A stretch of 64,000 bases of DNA. Origin: Malachius bipustulatus. Lineage: Eukaryota > Arthropoda > Insecta > Coleoptera > Melyridae. The stretch lies in the NCBI GenBank assembly GCA_910589415.1, contig OU342630.1, forward strand, positions 2,604,001 to 2,668,000, in the 5' to 3' direction. Below the pieces are notes generated by a model. It was not told the DNA's origin, searched no databases, and saw nothing but the letters and a program-made list of their open reading frames with translations. Position 1 is the stretch's first letter; each line of letters starts with the position of its first letter. Below are positions 23,769-34,484 of this stretch, one piece after another. Made by a program: the position numbers and the translations under genes.

Positions 23769-26700
23769 TCAGTCCATTGGTAAAACACAAATATTGGTAA
23801 TGGCTCGCCGTATTTCACCTGAGCGAGTTTTTATATCCACTACACGTATTACAGCATCATTTCCTGGATGTATCGCAGTGATTCTTCCTAGCTGCCATTC
23901 CAAGGTGATTGAATCGGAGTGCTTAACAAGCACCATGGTTCCAATTTGCAAAAGACTTTGTGAATTTTGCTTCCATTTGTTTCTGGTTTGAAGATCAGTC
24001 AGGTACTCGCGCTGCCATCTTGACCAATATCTTTGAATTGTTGCTTGTAGACGTTGAAATTTATCTAGACGATTTTCTGGCACATCCAGCAAGTTTATTT
24101 CAGGGACAGCAGTCAATGATTTACCAATTAAAAAGTGTGCTGGAGTCAGCGCTGTGAGGTCGTCAGGGTCTTGTGTCAAGGGGCAAAGTGGACGGGAGTT
24201 TAAAATACTCTCAATCCGTATCAAAATGGTACAGAACTCTTCATAAGTGAAACTGTTACTGCCTACTACTCTTTTAAGATGAGTTTTTACGCTTTTTATA
24301 CCTGCCTCCCAAATTCCCCCGAAATTTGGAGACCTGGGAGGAATAAAATGCCATTTTATTCTCTCACTAGCCAAATGATCAGAAATGTTTTCGTAATTAC
24401 TTTTTAGAAAATCGTACAGTTTATTTAATTCGTTTTTTGAACCCACAAAGTTTGAACCGTTGTCAGAGTATATATTTGTTGGTTTGCCACGCCTACTTAT
24501 AAATCTACTAAGACAAGACATGAAGGCTTTAGTAGTCAGCCCAGTCACTAACTCTATGTGAATAGCTTTTGTGCACATACACACGAAGAGACAAATAAAA
24601 ACTTTGTCAAGCTTCGCTCCTCTATAAGGTTTATTTCTCACCAAAAAGGGACCACCGTAGTCCACGCCAACGTTTTGAAAAGGACTAAATACTTGGACTC
24701 TGACATCAGGTAAGTTACCCATTAAATATGTACAAGGTTTTGGCTTTGCTTTAAAACATACAACACATTGATTAATTATTTTCTTACAGGATCTACGACC
24801 GTCAACTGGCCAATATTTTTGTCTGATGGAATAAAGCATCATTTGAGCACCACAATGAAGAAGGTTTTCGTGTTCATTTCTAAGAATTAGATCAGTCAAC
24901 ATATTGCTTTTTGGAAGTATAATAGGGTGCTTTTGTTCAAAAGATAACTGTGAATTTTGTAATCTTCCACCGACTCTAATTAAATTATCATGAATAAAGG
25001 GGTTTAAACATGAAAGTTTACTGTTCTTTTCAATATCCTTTCCCTTAGATAAATTTGCATATTCTTGAGAGAAATTTTGTTTTTGTATTTGCTTTATCAG
25101 AGTATTAATTGCATTTTCTAATTCGTCAGGATTTAAAGGACCATTCTGTCTCAATATTTTGGTTACCTTTGCATTTGAAATAAATCGTAAAACATAAGCT
25201 ACTACACGAATCAATTTGTTTAGTTTGGAGTATTTTTTAATTAATTCTAAAATAAATTCATAACTATTTACAGCAATGTATACACAAGTTTTGCGTTGTT
25301 CGGGTATCTCACTGTTATTAATAGTAAAGTTCTCTATATTCCATTGATTTTTATCCTTTAAAAACCACTCTGGACCATGCCACCACAAGCTACAGTTTCG
25401 AAGTTTGTCAGGACTAGTACCTCTAGAAATCAAATCTGCTGGGTTATGTTGTGTGCTGACATGATTCCACTCGTTGATATTTGTAAGAGATTGAATCTCA
25501 CTAATTCTGTTAGCTATAAAACACTTGTACTTGCTCGGACTACCTCTTATCCAGGCTAAAACTATAGTCGAATCAGTCCAATAGAAAATATTGTTGACAT
25601 TTAAATCTAAAGCATCTAAGGTTTTCTTTACTAAATTAGCAAGTAGTACTGCTCCACAGAGTTCTAGTCTCGGTAAGCTGATTGATTTTAATGACGCTAC
25701 ACGACTCTTTGCGCAAAGTAAATTTGCAACAAATTTGTTATTAGATATTTTACACCTCATATAAATACATGCTCCGTAAGCTCTTTCACTGGCGTCACAG
25801 AATCCATGCATTTCTAACTCTATATATTGTGATATTGTAACTTGTCTAGGAATCCTAAATTCTGTTAACACACCTAATTGATTGCGAAATAAATTCCATT
25901 TCGTAAGAATCTCGGCTGGAACTGGAGTATCCCATCCTATCTTTGATTTCCACAACTCTTGTATAATTAGCTTTGCACATATAATAACTGGACCCAATAA
26001 CCCAAGAGGGTCGAATATTTGACATATTATAGAAAGAATGTTTCTCTTTGTTATAACATCTACACATGACATATGTTTAATTGAAAATTGTATTGAATCT
26101 TGATTGGAGTTCCAATAAATACCTAAAGTTTTACTTAGTTCGTTTTCCCCTATACGAAGTACACTAACTTCAAGATCGTTATTTACTTTGAGTTTCTTTA
26201 AAATATTTTCATCATTACACATCCACTTTCTCAACTCAAAACCTGCACTTTCTAATATTTCTGTAACTTCTCTTTGAAGTCGTACCGCCTGATCTCTAGA
26301 ATTTACACCCATTAATAAGTCGTCTACATAGAAAGAATTGTTTATTATTTTGCATGCCTCAGGAAATTTTGATTTGTTTTCTTCACTCAATTGTATCAGA
26401 CATCGTATGGCTAAATATGGTGCCGATGCAGTTCCATAAGTCACAGTATTCAATTTATATGTTTTTATTGTTTGAGTATCATCTGGTCTCCACAAAATTT
26501 TTTGGTATTGTTTTTGGTTTTCATCAATAAGTATTTGCCTGTACATTTTGCTAATGTCAGCAGAAATACAATAATTGTACATGCGAAATCTACACAATAT
26601 GTTGAATAAGTCCTGTTGTAATGAGGGACCACAAAATTGAGTATCGTTTAAAGATAAGCCTGTATCAGTTTTTTCAGAAGCATTAAACACGACTCTACAC

Positions 26701-29183
26701 TTACTTGTCAATGATTCTTGTTTTATGACGGCGTGATGTGGTAGGTAGTATCCTATCGATTTATTTTCTTCATTATTTACAACTTCCGTCATATGACCCA
26801 AGCTTTTGTATTCATCCATAAATTTAATATAATCCCTTTTAAGATTAGAATTTTTATTTAGTTTTTTCTCTAGCGATTGAAATCTATAAAGAGCCGTCTC
26901 ATAAGAGTTTCCTAATTCACTTAAATTGTTTTTAAATGGAATATTTACAATAAATCTCCTTTGCTCATTTCGTTTATATGTTTTCAAAAAATGCTCTTCA
27001 CAATACTTTTCCGATTCTGTTAAAAATTTGATTTTATTGTTCACTTCTTCAAGTTCCCAAAATTTAGTTAGTTTCTCATCAAGATTTTCATTTAGAGTTA
27101 AACAACTAACTGAAGAAGATTCCATTTTTATCGTAGTACATAATGATAGACTGCCTGCAATCACCCAACCTAATTTTGTATTTTGTAGTTTAGGTAAATG
27201 ATCGCCAATACTAACTTGATCTCGACATAAAACTGACCAAAATACGGTAGAACCTAATAAAATATCTATATTCCCACTACTATTGAAACTCGGATCAGCT
27301 AACTTGAACTCTTCAGGAATAGAGATAATATTTCTCTTAAATGATTTAATAGGTAATTTGTCAGTAATCTGGGGAATTACTAAGCATTTGAGATCCATAC
27401 TAAAATCATTGTATACTGAATTAATTGTTACATTAACTTCATTTGTTATATTTGTCAGGATTTTTCCTACACCTTTCACAACATGATTTATTTTGGTGCG
27501 CTCTAATTGTAGTTTATCACATAATTCATCAGTAATAAAATGACTTTGCGATCCACTGTCCAATAACGCACGACAGAAGTATTCTCTATCACCTATCTTT
27601 AATTTTATTACTGCTGTAGATAATAAGACTTGGGATTCTAAATTATTATTTGGCAACCCGGCAACAGGGCAATGCTCGAAGGTATGATTGTTGATTGAAG
27701 TCGCAGTTGTAGTATTTTTGGTTTTAGTATTTTCACGTTGGTTTTGGTTTTCTTTAGGATATTGCATCACCGATTGCGAGTGCGAGCGAGATGCTGATGC
27801 TAATGCTACCCCATCCCCTCGTCTAGAGTCAGACGAGCAGCCTGCACCTGCAGCTGTTACTTTTACGCATCGATCTGTTGGCGAATTTTCAGGAGTATAC
27901 GACCTTGAATTATTATAACTCGACATCTCCCCTTCCTTAATATTAATGTGTAACAAAGTATGATGCTTCTTACCACATTTTAAACATTTAAATTTATTTA
28001 AACAATTCCACGAATTATGATTATCACGAAGGCAATTAAAGCACAATTGTTTGTTTTTTGTTGCAATGATTCTCTCTTCTACATTTAAGTTTATAAAATC
28101 TTTACATTGATGAATAAAATGATCAGTATTTTCACAAAATACACACCTCGAATGTTTATAGCCACTATTATTATTACTAGTCGTTGCTGCAAAACTGTTC
28201 GAATATTTTTTATTGTATGAATAATTCTTACCTTTATTGAAGTTCGACTGAGAACTGTTTTCATAATAATTATATTTTTGTCTTTCAGTTTTTGTCAATT
28301 CTAGTTTTTCTAATATGTCACACTTGTATTTTAAAAATGTATTTAAATCATCCATAGTTGGCAAATCTGCCTTATATTTATATGACTCCCACTCACGTCT
28401 TGTGATCATATCAAATTTATTACAAATAATGTAAATTATTAACCTATCCCACGAATCTACTTGTTCTCCCAGATTTTTCAAAACTCTCAAATGTTTTGTA
28501 GTGTTGTCATATAGATTTCTCAACTCGATACTAGATTCCTTAATAATTGAATGTTGCTCAAAAATGGCTCGAATATGATTATGGATAATCAACTTTTTGT
28601 TTTCATATCTGTCTAATAGAATTTGCCATGCAATAGCATAATTACTAGCTGAGACCTCTATTGATTTGATTAATTGAGCAGCTTCGTTACCTAGAGAGGA
28701 TTTTAAATAATAAAATTTTTGAATACTATTCAATGATTGATTTTTGTCAACCAAAGCCAAAAAGGTATCTTTAAATTCTAGCCAAGTAGAATAGTTCCCT
28801 TCAAAGGTGGCAAGTTTGATTGGAGGGAGCTTAACAAATTCTTGATTTGAGTTACGAGTACTACTAGCTTCAGAAGATGCGGCTGAAATGTTTTCTACAA
28901 CAGGTCTAAGAAATATGTTTACGTCAGTAACTATATCATAATAATTTTTCTCAAAGGTTTCTCTCTCCTTAGAATCTATTTCTTCTGCTAAAACGTCCAA
29001 CTGATACTGTACGTCTGCAAATTCATCCCACAACTGAACAATCTTTTCAAATTTTATTTCTATTTGTACTTTGTCTTTTTCAGTAATTTCTGTTTGCTTA
29101 GTTACAGTTTCAAAATGGTTAGTAAATTTTGTTAAATGCGATTTAATGATTTTTCTTTTAGTTTTTAATTCTGTTTCACTCAT
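23769..29183 (-). CDS. Element E Gag-Pol polyprotein (BEL/Pao), 1,804 residues, intact
   Basis: A single frame from ATG (MSETELKTK) to stop. Order: helical Gag N-terminus (1-110); Pao Gag core with LATFEGNYSTWLEFKDTF (~130-330); three zinc-knuckle-like motifs, CVFCENTDHFIHQC, CFNCLRDNHNSWNC and CLKCGKKHHTLLH (~350-425); DUF1758-like aspartic protease with ALLDSGSQSHFI (~535-550); RT with ADISKMYRQI and catalytic YVDDLLMG (~830-1010); RNase H with HGFCDASERAYGACIY and WTDSTIVLAWI; integrase zinc domain (HENLLHCGAQ, CVVCFKAKP); DDE core (VDYGGPF, YSDNGSNFVG, NFGGIWEAGIKS); C-terminal tail ending near NICVLPMD. Length and order are normal for the family. No stop, frameshift or lost catalytic residue is visible, so this is a credible active copy and a possible donor of enzymes in trans. 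Confidence 0.96.
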   Translation of the reverse strand: MSETELKTKRKIIKSHLTKFTNHFETVTKQTEITEKDKVQIEIKFEKIVQLWDEFADVQYQLDVLAEEIDSKERETFEKNYYDIVTDVNIFLRPVVENISAASSEASSTRNSNQEFVKLPPIKLATFEGNYSTWLEFKDTFLALVDKNQSLNSIQKFYYLKSSLGNEAAQLIKSIEVSASNYAIAWQILLDRYENKKLIIHNHIRAIFEQHSIIKESSIELRNLYDNTTKHLRVLKNLGEQVDSWDRLIIYIICNKFDMITRREWESYKYKADLPTMDDLNTFLKYKCDILEKLELTKTERQKYNYYENSSQSNFNKGKNYSYNKKYSNSFAATTSNNNSGYKHSRCVFCENTDHFIHQCKDFINLNVEERIIATKNKQLCFNCLRDNHNSWNCLNKFKCLKCGKKHHTLLHINIKEGEMSSYNNSRSYTPENSPTDRCVKVTAAGAGCSSDSRRGDGVALASASRSHSQSVMQYPKENQNQRENTKTKNTTTATSINNHTFEHCPVAGLPNNNLESQVLLSTAVIKLKIGDREYFCRALLDSGSQSHFITDELCDKLQLERTKINHVVKGVGKILTNITNEVNVTINSVYNDFSMDLKCLVIPQITDKLPIKSFKRNIISIPEEFKLADPSFNSSGNIDILLGSTVFWSVLCRDQVSIGDHLPKLQNTKLGWVIAGSLSLCTTIKMESSSVSCLTLNENLDEKLTKFWELEEVNNKIKFLTESEKYCEEHFLKTYKRNEQRRFIVNIPFKNNLSELGNSYETALYRFQSLEKKLNKNSNLKRDYIKFMDEYKSLGHMTEVVNNEENKSIGYYLPHHAVIKQESLTSKCRVVFNASEKTDTGLSLNDTQFCGPSLQQDLFNILCRFRMYNYCISADISKMYRQILIDENQKQYQKILWRPDDTQTIKTYKLNTVTYGTASAPYLAIRCLIQLSEENKSKFPEACKIINNSFYVDDLLMGVNSRDQAVRLQREVTEILESAGFELRKWMCNDENILKKLKVNNDLEVSVLRIGENELSKTLGIYWNSNQDSIQFSIKHMSCVDVITKRNILSIICQIFDPLGLLGPVIICAKLIIQELWKSKIGWDTPVPAEILTKWNLFRNQLGVLTEFRIPRQVTISQYIELEMHGFCDASERAYGACIYMRCKISNNKFVANLLCAKSRVASLKSISLPRLELCGAVLLANLVKKTLDALDLNVNNIFYWTDSTIVLAWIRGSPSKYKCFIANRISEIQSLTNINEWNHVSTQHNPADLISRGTSPDKLRNCSLWWHGPEWFLKDKNQWNIENFTINNSEIPEQRKTCVYIAVNSYEFILELIKKYSKLNKLIRVVAYVLRFISNAKVTKILRQNGPLNPDELENAINTLIKQIQKQNFSQEYANLSKGKDIEKNSKLSCLNPFIHDNLIRVGGRLQNSQLSFEQKHPIILPKSNMLTDLILRNEHENLLHCGAQMMLYSIRQKYWPVDGRRSCKKIINQCVVCFKAKPKPCTYLMGNLPDVRVQVFSPFQNVGVDYGGPFLVRNKPYRGAKLDKVFICLFVCMCTKAIHIELVTGLTTKAFMSCLSRFISRRGKPTNIYSDNGSNFVGSKNELNKLYDFLKSNYENISDHLASERIKWHFIPPRSPNFGGIWEAGIKSVKTHLKRVVGSNSFTYEEFCTILIRIESILNSRPLCPLTQDPDDLTALTPAHFLIGKSLTAVPEINLLDVPENRLDKFQRLQATIQRYWSRWQREYLTDLQTRNKWKQNSQSLLQIGTMVLVKHSDSITLEWQLGRITAIHPGNDAVIRVVDIKTRSGEIRRAITNICVLPMD

Positions 29184-29402
29184 TTTGACACAAATTTAAA
29201 AGTAATAAACAGGAATAAATCGGCAAATGGAAATAGTAATAAAGGAATAAAATATAGTACCTCGACTCCAGACTAATTGATTGTAGCCTTTCTCAACTCC
29301 AGACTGTAGATTGTAACTTTTTATAACTCGTAGTTTTCTTGCTTTCTTGTAGGTATTTTGTTTAATGTTGATTTCTCGACACGAAATCTGCTCGAAGGAC
29401 CA
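29184..29402 (-). other. Element E leader and primer-binding site
   Basis: On the minus strand TGGTCCTTCGAGCAGATTTC abuts the LTR. The same TGGTCCTTCGAGC start is found in element A, as expected for related elements primed by the same tRNA. The rest of the leader is non-coding. Confidence 0.8.
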
Positions 29403-29755
29403 TGAACTGATTTGTGGAATGATCATGAAATGATCTAGTAATCTTGATTTGGGCTGGTTACTTTATTTAAATTTTGAAAGCAATAAAATAGTTAGTAATT
29501 GTACTTCACGACTCTAAGTTTAGTTTTCACAGAATAATAATAAGGACGTGTTTACTGGTTAAAGGTTTATTCTCGAATCTCTCTTACATTTCATTTTCCC
29601 TCTTCTCATCCCTTCAGGTGGGAGACAGACGCAGGTTTGGTATAGGTATACTTGTTGCGACGTTGTCGCGTCTAACAAATTGTTGTTGGAATAATTCTTA
29701 GATTCTAATAATCATAAATGATTTTATGAAAACTAAATAAAGGTTGGCCTTAACA
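29403..29755 (-). repeat. 5' LTR of element E
   Basis: 353 bp, identical by eye to 23175-23527. It contains the promoter by analogy with other LTRs. Confidence 0.95.
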
Positions 29756-31730
29756 CTATGCTCAAAAGTTCGCGGTCTATTGCGCTATATTTTTGTTCAC
29801 TTTCATTTAAGGTTCGTGATGCAAATGCTATCGGCTTATCACTACCTGTAGTATTCTGCGAGAGTACTGCTCCAAGGGCAATGCTTGATGCGTCCGTCGT
29901 TAAAATAAATTCTTTCGAAAAATCAGGGTACTGTAAGATCGGGGCATTAATTAAGAGATTTTTACATGTATTAAAAGAATCAATAAAATCTTTATCATGC
30001 TTGATGGAACTATTCTTCTTTAAACATTTAGTCATCGGTTTTGTGATCTTAGCAAAATCTTTAATAAACTTTCTGTAATAACCGACTAAACCTAAAAAAC
30101 TTTTAATCCCTTTTTGCGTCTTTGGCAATGGATAATTTTTTATTACGTCAATTTTGTCGGGATTCGGTTTAACACCGTTTGTTGTAATTACATGTCCTAG
30201 GTATGATACTTCTTTTCTTAAAAATTCTGATTTATCTAATTGTATTTTAAAATTTGCCTGTCTGAGTCTTTCAAAAACTGATTGTAAACGTTCGATATGT
30301 TCTTGTAAGGATGTACTAAAAATTACTATATCGTCGAGGTAAACTAGACAAGTTTCATTTTGAATACCACGTAAAATATTGTCCATTACGCGTTGGAACG
30401 TGGATGGTGCATTTTTGAGTCCGAAAGGCATTCGTTTAAACTCATAATGACCGTTCTCAGTCGAAAATGCTGTTTTTTGAATATCATCAGGATGCATTTG
30501 GATTTGGTGGAATCCATTTGCTAGATCCAAAGTGGTAAAGTATTGACTTTTTCCAAGCTTATCGAGTATATCCGTGATATTTGGAAGCGGATATTTATCA
30601 TCAATAGTGCGATCATTTAATTTTCTATAATCAATCACCATTCTCCACTTTTTCTTACCTGAAGCATCAGGCTTTTTTGGTACTATCCAAATTGGGCTTG
30701 ACCAAGGGGATGTGGAATGTTGAATTATTCCTTGTTTAAGCATTTTTTCTACTTGGTCTTTTACTTCCTGTTTATGGATGTGTGGGTATCGATATGATTT
30801 TGTAAATACTGGACTTTCTTCCGTTAAATTAATTTTATGTTGAATTTCGTGGGTAAAACTTAAGGGAATATCTTCGGTATAAAAAATATCTCGATATTGA
30901 TAACACAGATTTCTAATTGCTTCTTTTTCTTCGCGATTGCAATGTTCAAGTCTTAAGTTTTTTAAATTTGATTTTAACGAATTATCGTAATTTTGAGAAA
31001 AATCTACTGAATCGGTTTCCATTTTTTCTATAAAATTCAACTCAGCAATATTTAAATGTTCTACATTAAATGGTTCGTTAATTTCGATTTTTGCTGGATT
31101 GGTACTTGAATTAATTATTGTTGTAATTGCAAAATAATTATTGATGTTAACTATCGCTTGCGGGGATTCTAGTTGATTTCCGAATTTAATATAATTTAAT
31201 AATCCTAAACCTTTTTCTTGGTTAACTGGTAGTTTTACAACCTTTTCAGTTCTTGGTGGAATAGTCAGAATTTGTTTATTTAGTTTTAATTTATTTTTTA
31301 AATTCGTATATTCCTCCGTTTCGTATATTATAGGAATAGTAACTCTAGGTGTAATAATTTGCTTAGCGTGCATATTTACGCAGGCTTTTATTTGCTTCAA
31401 TAAATCTATACCTATAAGTCCATCATATTTTTCACTAAATTTGAACAGATAGAACTTATGATTTTCAGGAACTTTAAAAATGTTGAATATGGGAATATTC
31501 ATGACTTCGTTGTGATAGCTAATACTATGAGCTGTTTGTATATGGAAGTCTTCATTAAAAATGAATTTTTTATAAAATTTATACGCTAAATCTGGGTTCA
31601 TTAAACTTCGTGAACTACCTGTATCTATAAGAAAATTTGCGTTTAATTGGGGGATGTAAATGTATGGCAAATTTGCTTTCACTAAATTTAGTTGTATTAT
31701 GTCAGATTGGTTTGAGACTCTTCCTGGGAA
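29756..31730 (-). pseudogene. pol: Element B Pol, N-terminal part: protease, reverse transcriptase, RNase H start
   Basis: Retroviral-type protease with LIDTGSSRSLM is near the start. Then comes a gypsy RT with RMVIDYRKLN, RMPFGLKNAPSTFQRVMD and catalytic YLDDIVIFS. RNase H starts at LTTDASSIALGAVLSQ and ENGHYEF precedes the palm. The frame overlaps gag in the -1 register. It has no ATG near its start, so it is made by frameshifting. AAATTTT (31736-31730, minus; A AAT TTT in the gag frame) is a fitting slippery site in the overlap. The frame is cut at 29756 by element E, and the last codons before the apparent stop come from E's LTR. Confidence 0.92.
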
Positions 31731-33109
31731 AAATTTACATTTTTCTCATAATATTCGTTCATTGGGTTATTTTGACTGTCAGATATAAATTGTTGTGATT
31801 CCTGTTGTTGATTATATTCGAACCTGTTGGGATCATCAGCAATATAATCTAATTCATCTTTTGGGTAATTATAATCGAAATAATTATAATAAGGTTGATC
31901 ATTATTTTCGATTGGATTTTCGAATAATTGATCTTCCATCGATGTAGAAGGATTATTTGGGTTTACGTCTTGCGCGTATAATTGTTGGAATTGGGGTCTT
32001 GGACGAAAGGTTTTCCTTGTAAGTCCTGTGGATGAAGTATCCATTGGTTCAGGTCTAAAAGTAGTCATTCTACTGGGATTTGGATTACTATTTTGAAATT
32101 GATTTTGATTCTGATTTTGATTTTGTAACTGGAAATTATTATTTGGTTTCCAAAATTGTTTATGTTCTAATGGGGGTCTAAAGAAATTATTTTGTGGTTG
32201 GTAATTATTTTGACCAAATCGAGTGTTAAAATTAGAAAATTGTGGTCTTTGTAAATTAGGGTTAGAAAATTGAGGTCTTTGATAATTTTGATTATAGTTC
32301 GTTTGTTGCGGTTTGTAATGAACCGGAAATAATTTTTGAATTGGTTTATGGGAATTTTGAGAATTAATATTATTTGATTTATTTAGGCTGTATAAGAAAT
32401 TTTCTTCTTCAACGACTAATGACATTGCTTTTTCAAGGCTATCAGGATCTTTCAGGCGAATTATGCTCTGAATAGGATTGGGGATGCCTCTTATAAATGT
32501 TCTTAAAGCTAACTTATCATAATTATCTATTCTAAGAATTTTCTCTTCTCGTGTTAATTCAAGAGAATTTAATTTAGAAATTATTAAACTTCTAGCATCT
32601 TGACAACGCATACCAAAATTGTAAGGGGTTTCGTTTTTTGAGGGTCTTAGATTAATCAGATCTTGCTCCAAGCAATTAATATTTCTCTGATCACCAAAAC
32701 ATAGAGTCAATAAATTTTTGACTTGAGTCCAAGTGGTAAGTTCAGGTCTGGGACCAATCAATGTTAGTGCTCTACCTGATAATTTTCCAAGTATCGCTCT
32801 GTACAAAAAATTATTAATTAGCGGATTATTTGCATCAGAAAAATTTGCTATTAAACATTCACAACCTTCGATGAAAATGTTTAGTGTATTAGGATTTCCA
32901 TCATAATGAGGAACAGAATCTAAATACAAACGTAGAAGTTGATATTCAATTGGTTTTGCTGCCATTGTTTGATCTGTATTTTCGGCTTCGCTAGATTGAC
33001 TTTGATTATTTGTATTTACAGTAGTACTTATTCTAGATTGATTCTGATTATTTTGAGTAATATTCCAACTATTTGCTAATTTATCGATCAATTCATCAAT
33101 ATCAGTCAT
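31697..33109 (-). CDS. gag: Element B Gag
   Basis: 470 residues starting MTDIDELIDKL. It has a Q/N-rich N-terminus and an errantivirus-type Gag core (~60-260) with VPHYDGNPNTLNIFIEGCE and FIRGIP. A very Asn/Gln/Phe/Pro-rich C-terminal half (~270-400) follows. I see no CCHC zinc knuckle, as in many errantivirus Gags. It assembles the capsid-like particle. The stop at 31697 lies inside the -1 overlap with pol. The frame is intact. Confidence 0.88.
   Translation of the reverse strand: MTDIDELIDKLANSWNITQNNQNQSRISTTVNTNNQSQSSEAENTDQTMAAKPIEYQLLRLYLDSVPHYDGNPNTLNIFIEGCECLIANFSDANNPLINNFLYRAILGKLSGRALTLIGPRPELTTWTQVKNLLTLCFGDQRNINCLEQDLINLRPSKNETPYNFGMRCQDARSLIISKLNSLELTREEKILRIDNYDKLALRTFIRGIPNPIQSIIRLKDPDSLEKAMSLVVEEENFLYSLNKSNNINSQNSHKPIQKLFPVHYKPQQTNYNQNYQRPQFSNPNLQRPQFSNFNTRFGQNNYQPQNNFFRPPLEHKQFWKPNNNFQLQNQNQNQNQFQNSNPNPSRMTTFRPEPMDTSSTGLTRKTFRPRPQFQQLYAQDVNPNNPSTSMEDQLFENPIENNDQPYYNYFDYNYPKDELDYIADDPNRFEYNQQQESQQFISDSQNNPMNEYYEKNVNFSQEESQTNLT
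31730..31736 (-). promoter_or_regulatory. Candidate -1 frameshift site between gag and pol of element B
   Basis: The heptamer A AAT TTT is read in the gag frame within the gag-pol overlap, about 35 nt before the gag stop. It fits the X XXY YYZ rule. I have not established a downstream structure. Confidence 0.5.
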
Positions 33110-33654
33110 TAAATTATTATTTGAAAAATTATTAAATTATTTTTAATAAGACGAAATTTATTTTATTAATCAATCAAGGATATTAATAATAATAAAAAAT
33201 GGAAATAGAGTTTTGCTACTCGACTCACATTAAAATGATGATTATCTTCATTTCCTTAAACTTATGCTAACTGGCTTTGGCGATGTGTATCCTCTACCAG
33301 GGGTTGATGGTGTTGGCGATGTTGTCCTCTGCCACCGGGTTGTCTTGATGTCGGCGATGTGGTCCTCTATCAAGGGGTTGATGGTTTCGGCGATGTTGTC
33401 CTCTGCCACCGGGTTGTCTTGACGTCGGCGATGTTGTCCTCAATCAAGGGGTTGATGGTTTCGGCGATGTTGTCCTCTGCCACCGGGTTGTTGGATTCAG
33501 CGATGTAGTCTTCCTCCAACGAGCTCAAAATAACTCGTCTCCCAAATTTATCCAAAATTTGATGTTAGAACTTCGTCACATTAAACTGTTTCACAGACCG
33601 GGTTAACTCGCGATTTTTGTGGAACCGTTAGTGACTCATCCTACTGACTGCGCC
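33110..33654 (-). other. Element B leader with primer-binding site and tandem repeat
   Basis: On the minus strand GGCGCAGTCAGTAGGATG follows the 5' LTR end AATT. This is the serine-tRNA-like primer site typical of errantiviruses. At 33279-33500 a repeat built on GGCGATGTTGTCCTC recurs at 33279, 33315, 33353, 33389, 33427 and 33463, with alternating 36- and 38-bp spacing. The 61-codon frame over it lacks an ATG. Confidence 0.75.
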
Positions 33655-33931
33655 AATTTTATTTCGGACGTTTTTGGGAATGTTTTTAAAAACGATTAAA
33701 AACAATTAAAGACACAAGTTACTTTAAGCGAGTTTAATTCTAAACTGAAACTAAAACATTACATTTTCTCATCATTCCATGATGAGCTAATTCATGGGTA
33801 AATATAGAATACGCTGATTCCATGGAAACTGCTGCTCGAGTCTTGAGACAATCCAAGAAATCTAGCTTTACATAATAAAGTATAAAGTATCTTAATATTA
33901 TACAGGGTGATCTAATCATAGATTCGTAACT
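33655..33931 (-). repeat. 5' LTR of element B
   Basis: 277 bp, partner of 19331-19607, followed by CGCG (target duplication). Confidence 0.92.
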
Positions 33932-33935
33932 CGCG

Positions 33936-34484
33936 TGATTAGGTTGATTTTTTCAAATTTATTCTGAATTAATTAGATTCAAACTGGGTACTTCAAATAT
34001 TAACGTTTCAGATGTTAATATTAATTTTGAAAATGTAAATCAGCTTGCCCTTTTTAAATGATTACGCACCTGTAGTTATTCTGAATAATTAATAATCCCT
34101 ACTAATAATTTAAATCATTTATCAATATAGATTTGAGATCAAAAAATTTATATATGTAATTATTTATATTAGGTGAGTGTATTACGCTTTAATTAAACGT
34201 GCAACATAAATCAGATATAAACTCAGTAACTGGCAAATAAAGACATAACGAACAATAGGATAGGATAATAAAGGATTTTCTGACCTTATTAAATTCTCTT
34301 GGTTACTGGAAGCTTTCTTGATATAGGTAACTGGCTTCTCTGCTGCTTCTGTTCACTGTCTTGATGTGCTGATGATGATAGTTACACGATCACTCACGTT
34401 ACACTTATTTTTATCACTTAATTATACCCAATTAGGTGATTATTTGATTGTTTTTTAATTACAATCCGGCTCGAAGGACCAAAA
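33936..34484 (-). other. Element A leader (LTR-proximal part) and primer-binding site
   Basis: On the minus strand the LTR is followed after three bases by TGGTCCTTCGAGCCGGA (34481-34465), a primer-binding motif shared with element E. The remainder is AT-rich, non-coding 5' leader that runs to the B insertion. Confidence 0.85.

Larger units (their letters stand above)
23175..29755 (-). mobile_element. Element E: apparently complete BEL/Pao retrotransposon nested in B
   Basis: 353-bp LTRs (23175-23527 and 29403-29755) are identical by eye. Target duplication CTATG is at 23170-23174 and 29756-29760. Total length is 6,581 bp. On the minus strand the 5' LTR is followed directly by TGGTCCTTCGAGCAGATTTC (primer-binding site), and the 3' LTR is preceded by AAGGCGGCCAGTA. 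It encodes one uninterrupted polyprotein. It is the youngest of the stack because it sits inside B, which sits inside A. Confidence 0.96.
19331..33931 (-). mobile_element. Element B: errantivirus-type Ty3/gypsy element with env, nested in A
   Basis: 277-bp LTRs (19331-19607 and 33655-33931) run AGTTACGAATC to AAAATT on the minus strand, the AGT...ATT style known from errantiviruses. Target duplication CGCG is at 19327-19330 and 33932-33935. Gene order on the minus strand is gag (33109-31697), pol (31682-29756, then 23174-21329 across element E) and env (ending 19617). Net length without E is about 8.0 kb. The primer-binding site is GGCGCAGTCAGTAGGATG. The layout and LTR length resemble lepidopteran TED. 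Pol is disrupted only by E. Confidence 0.93.
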
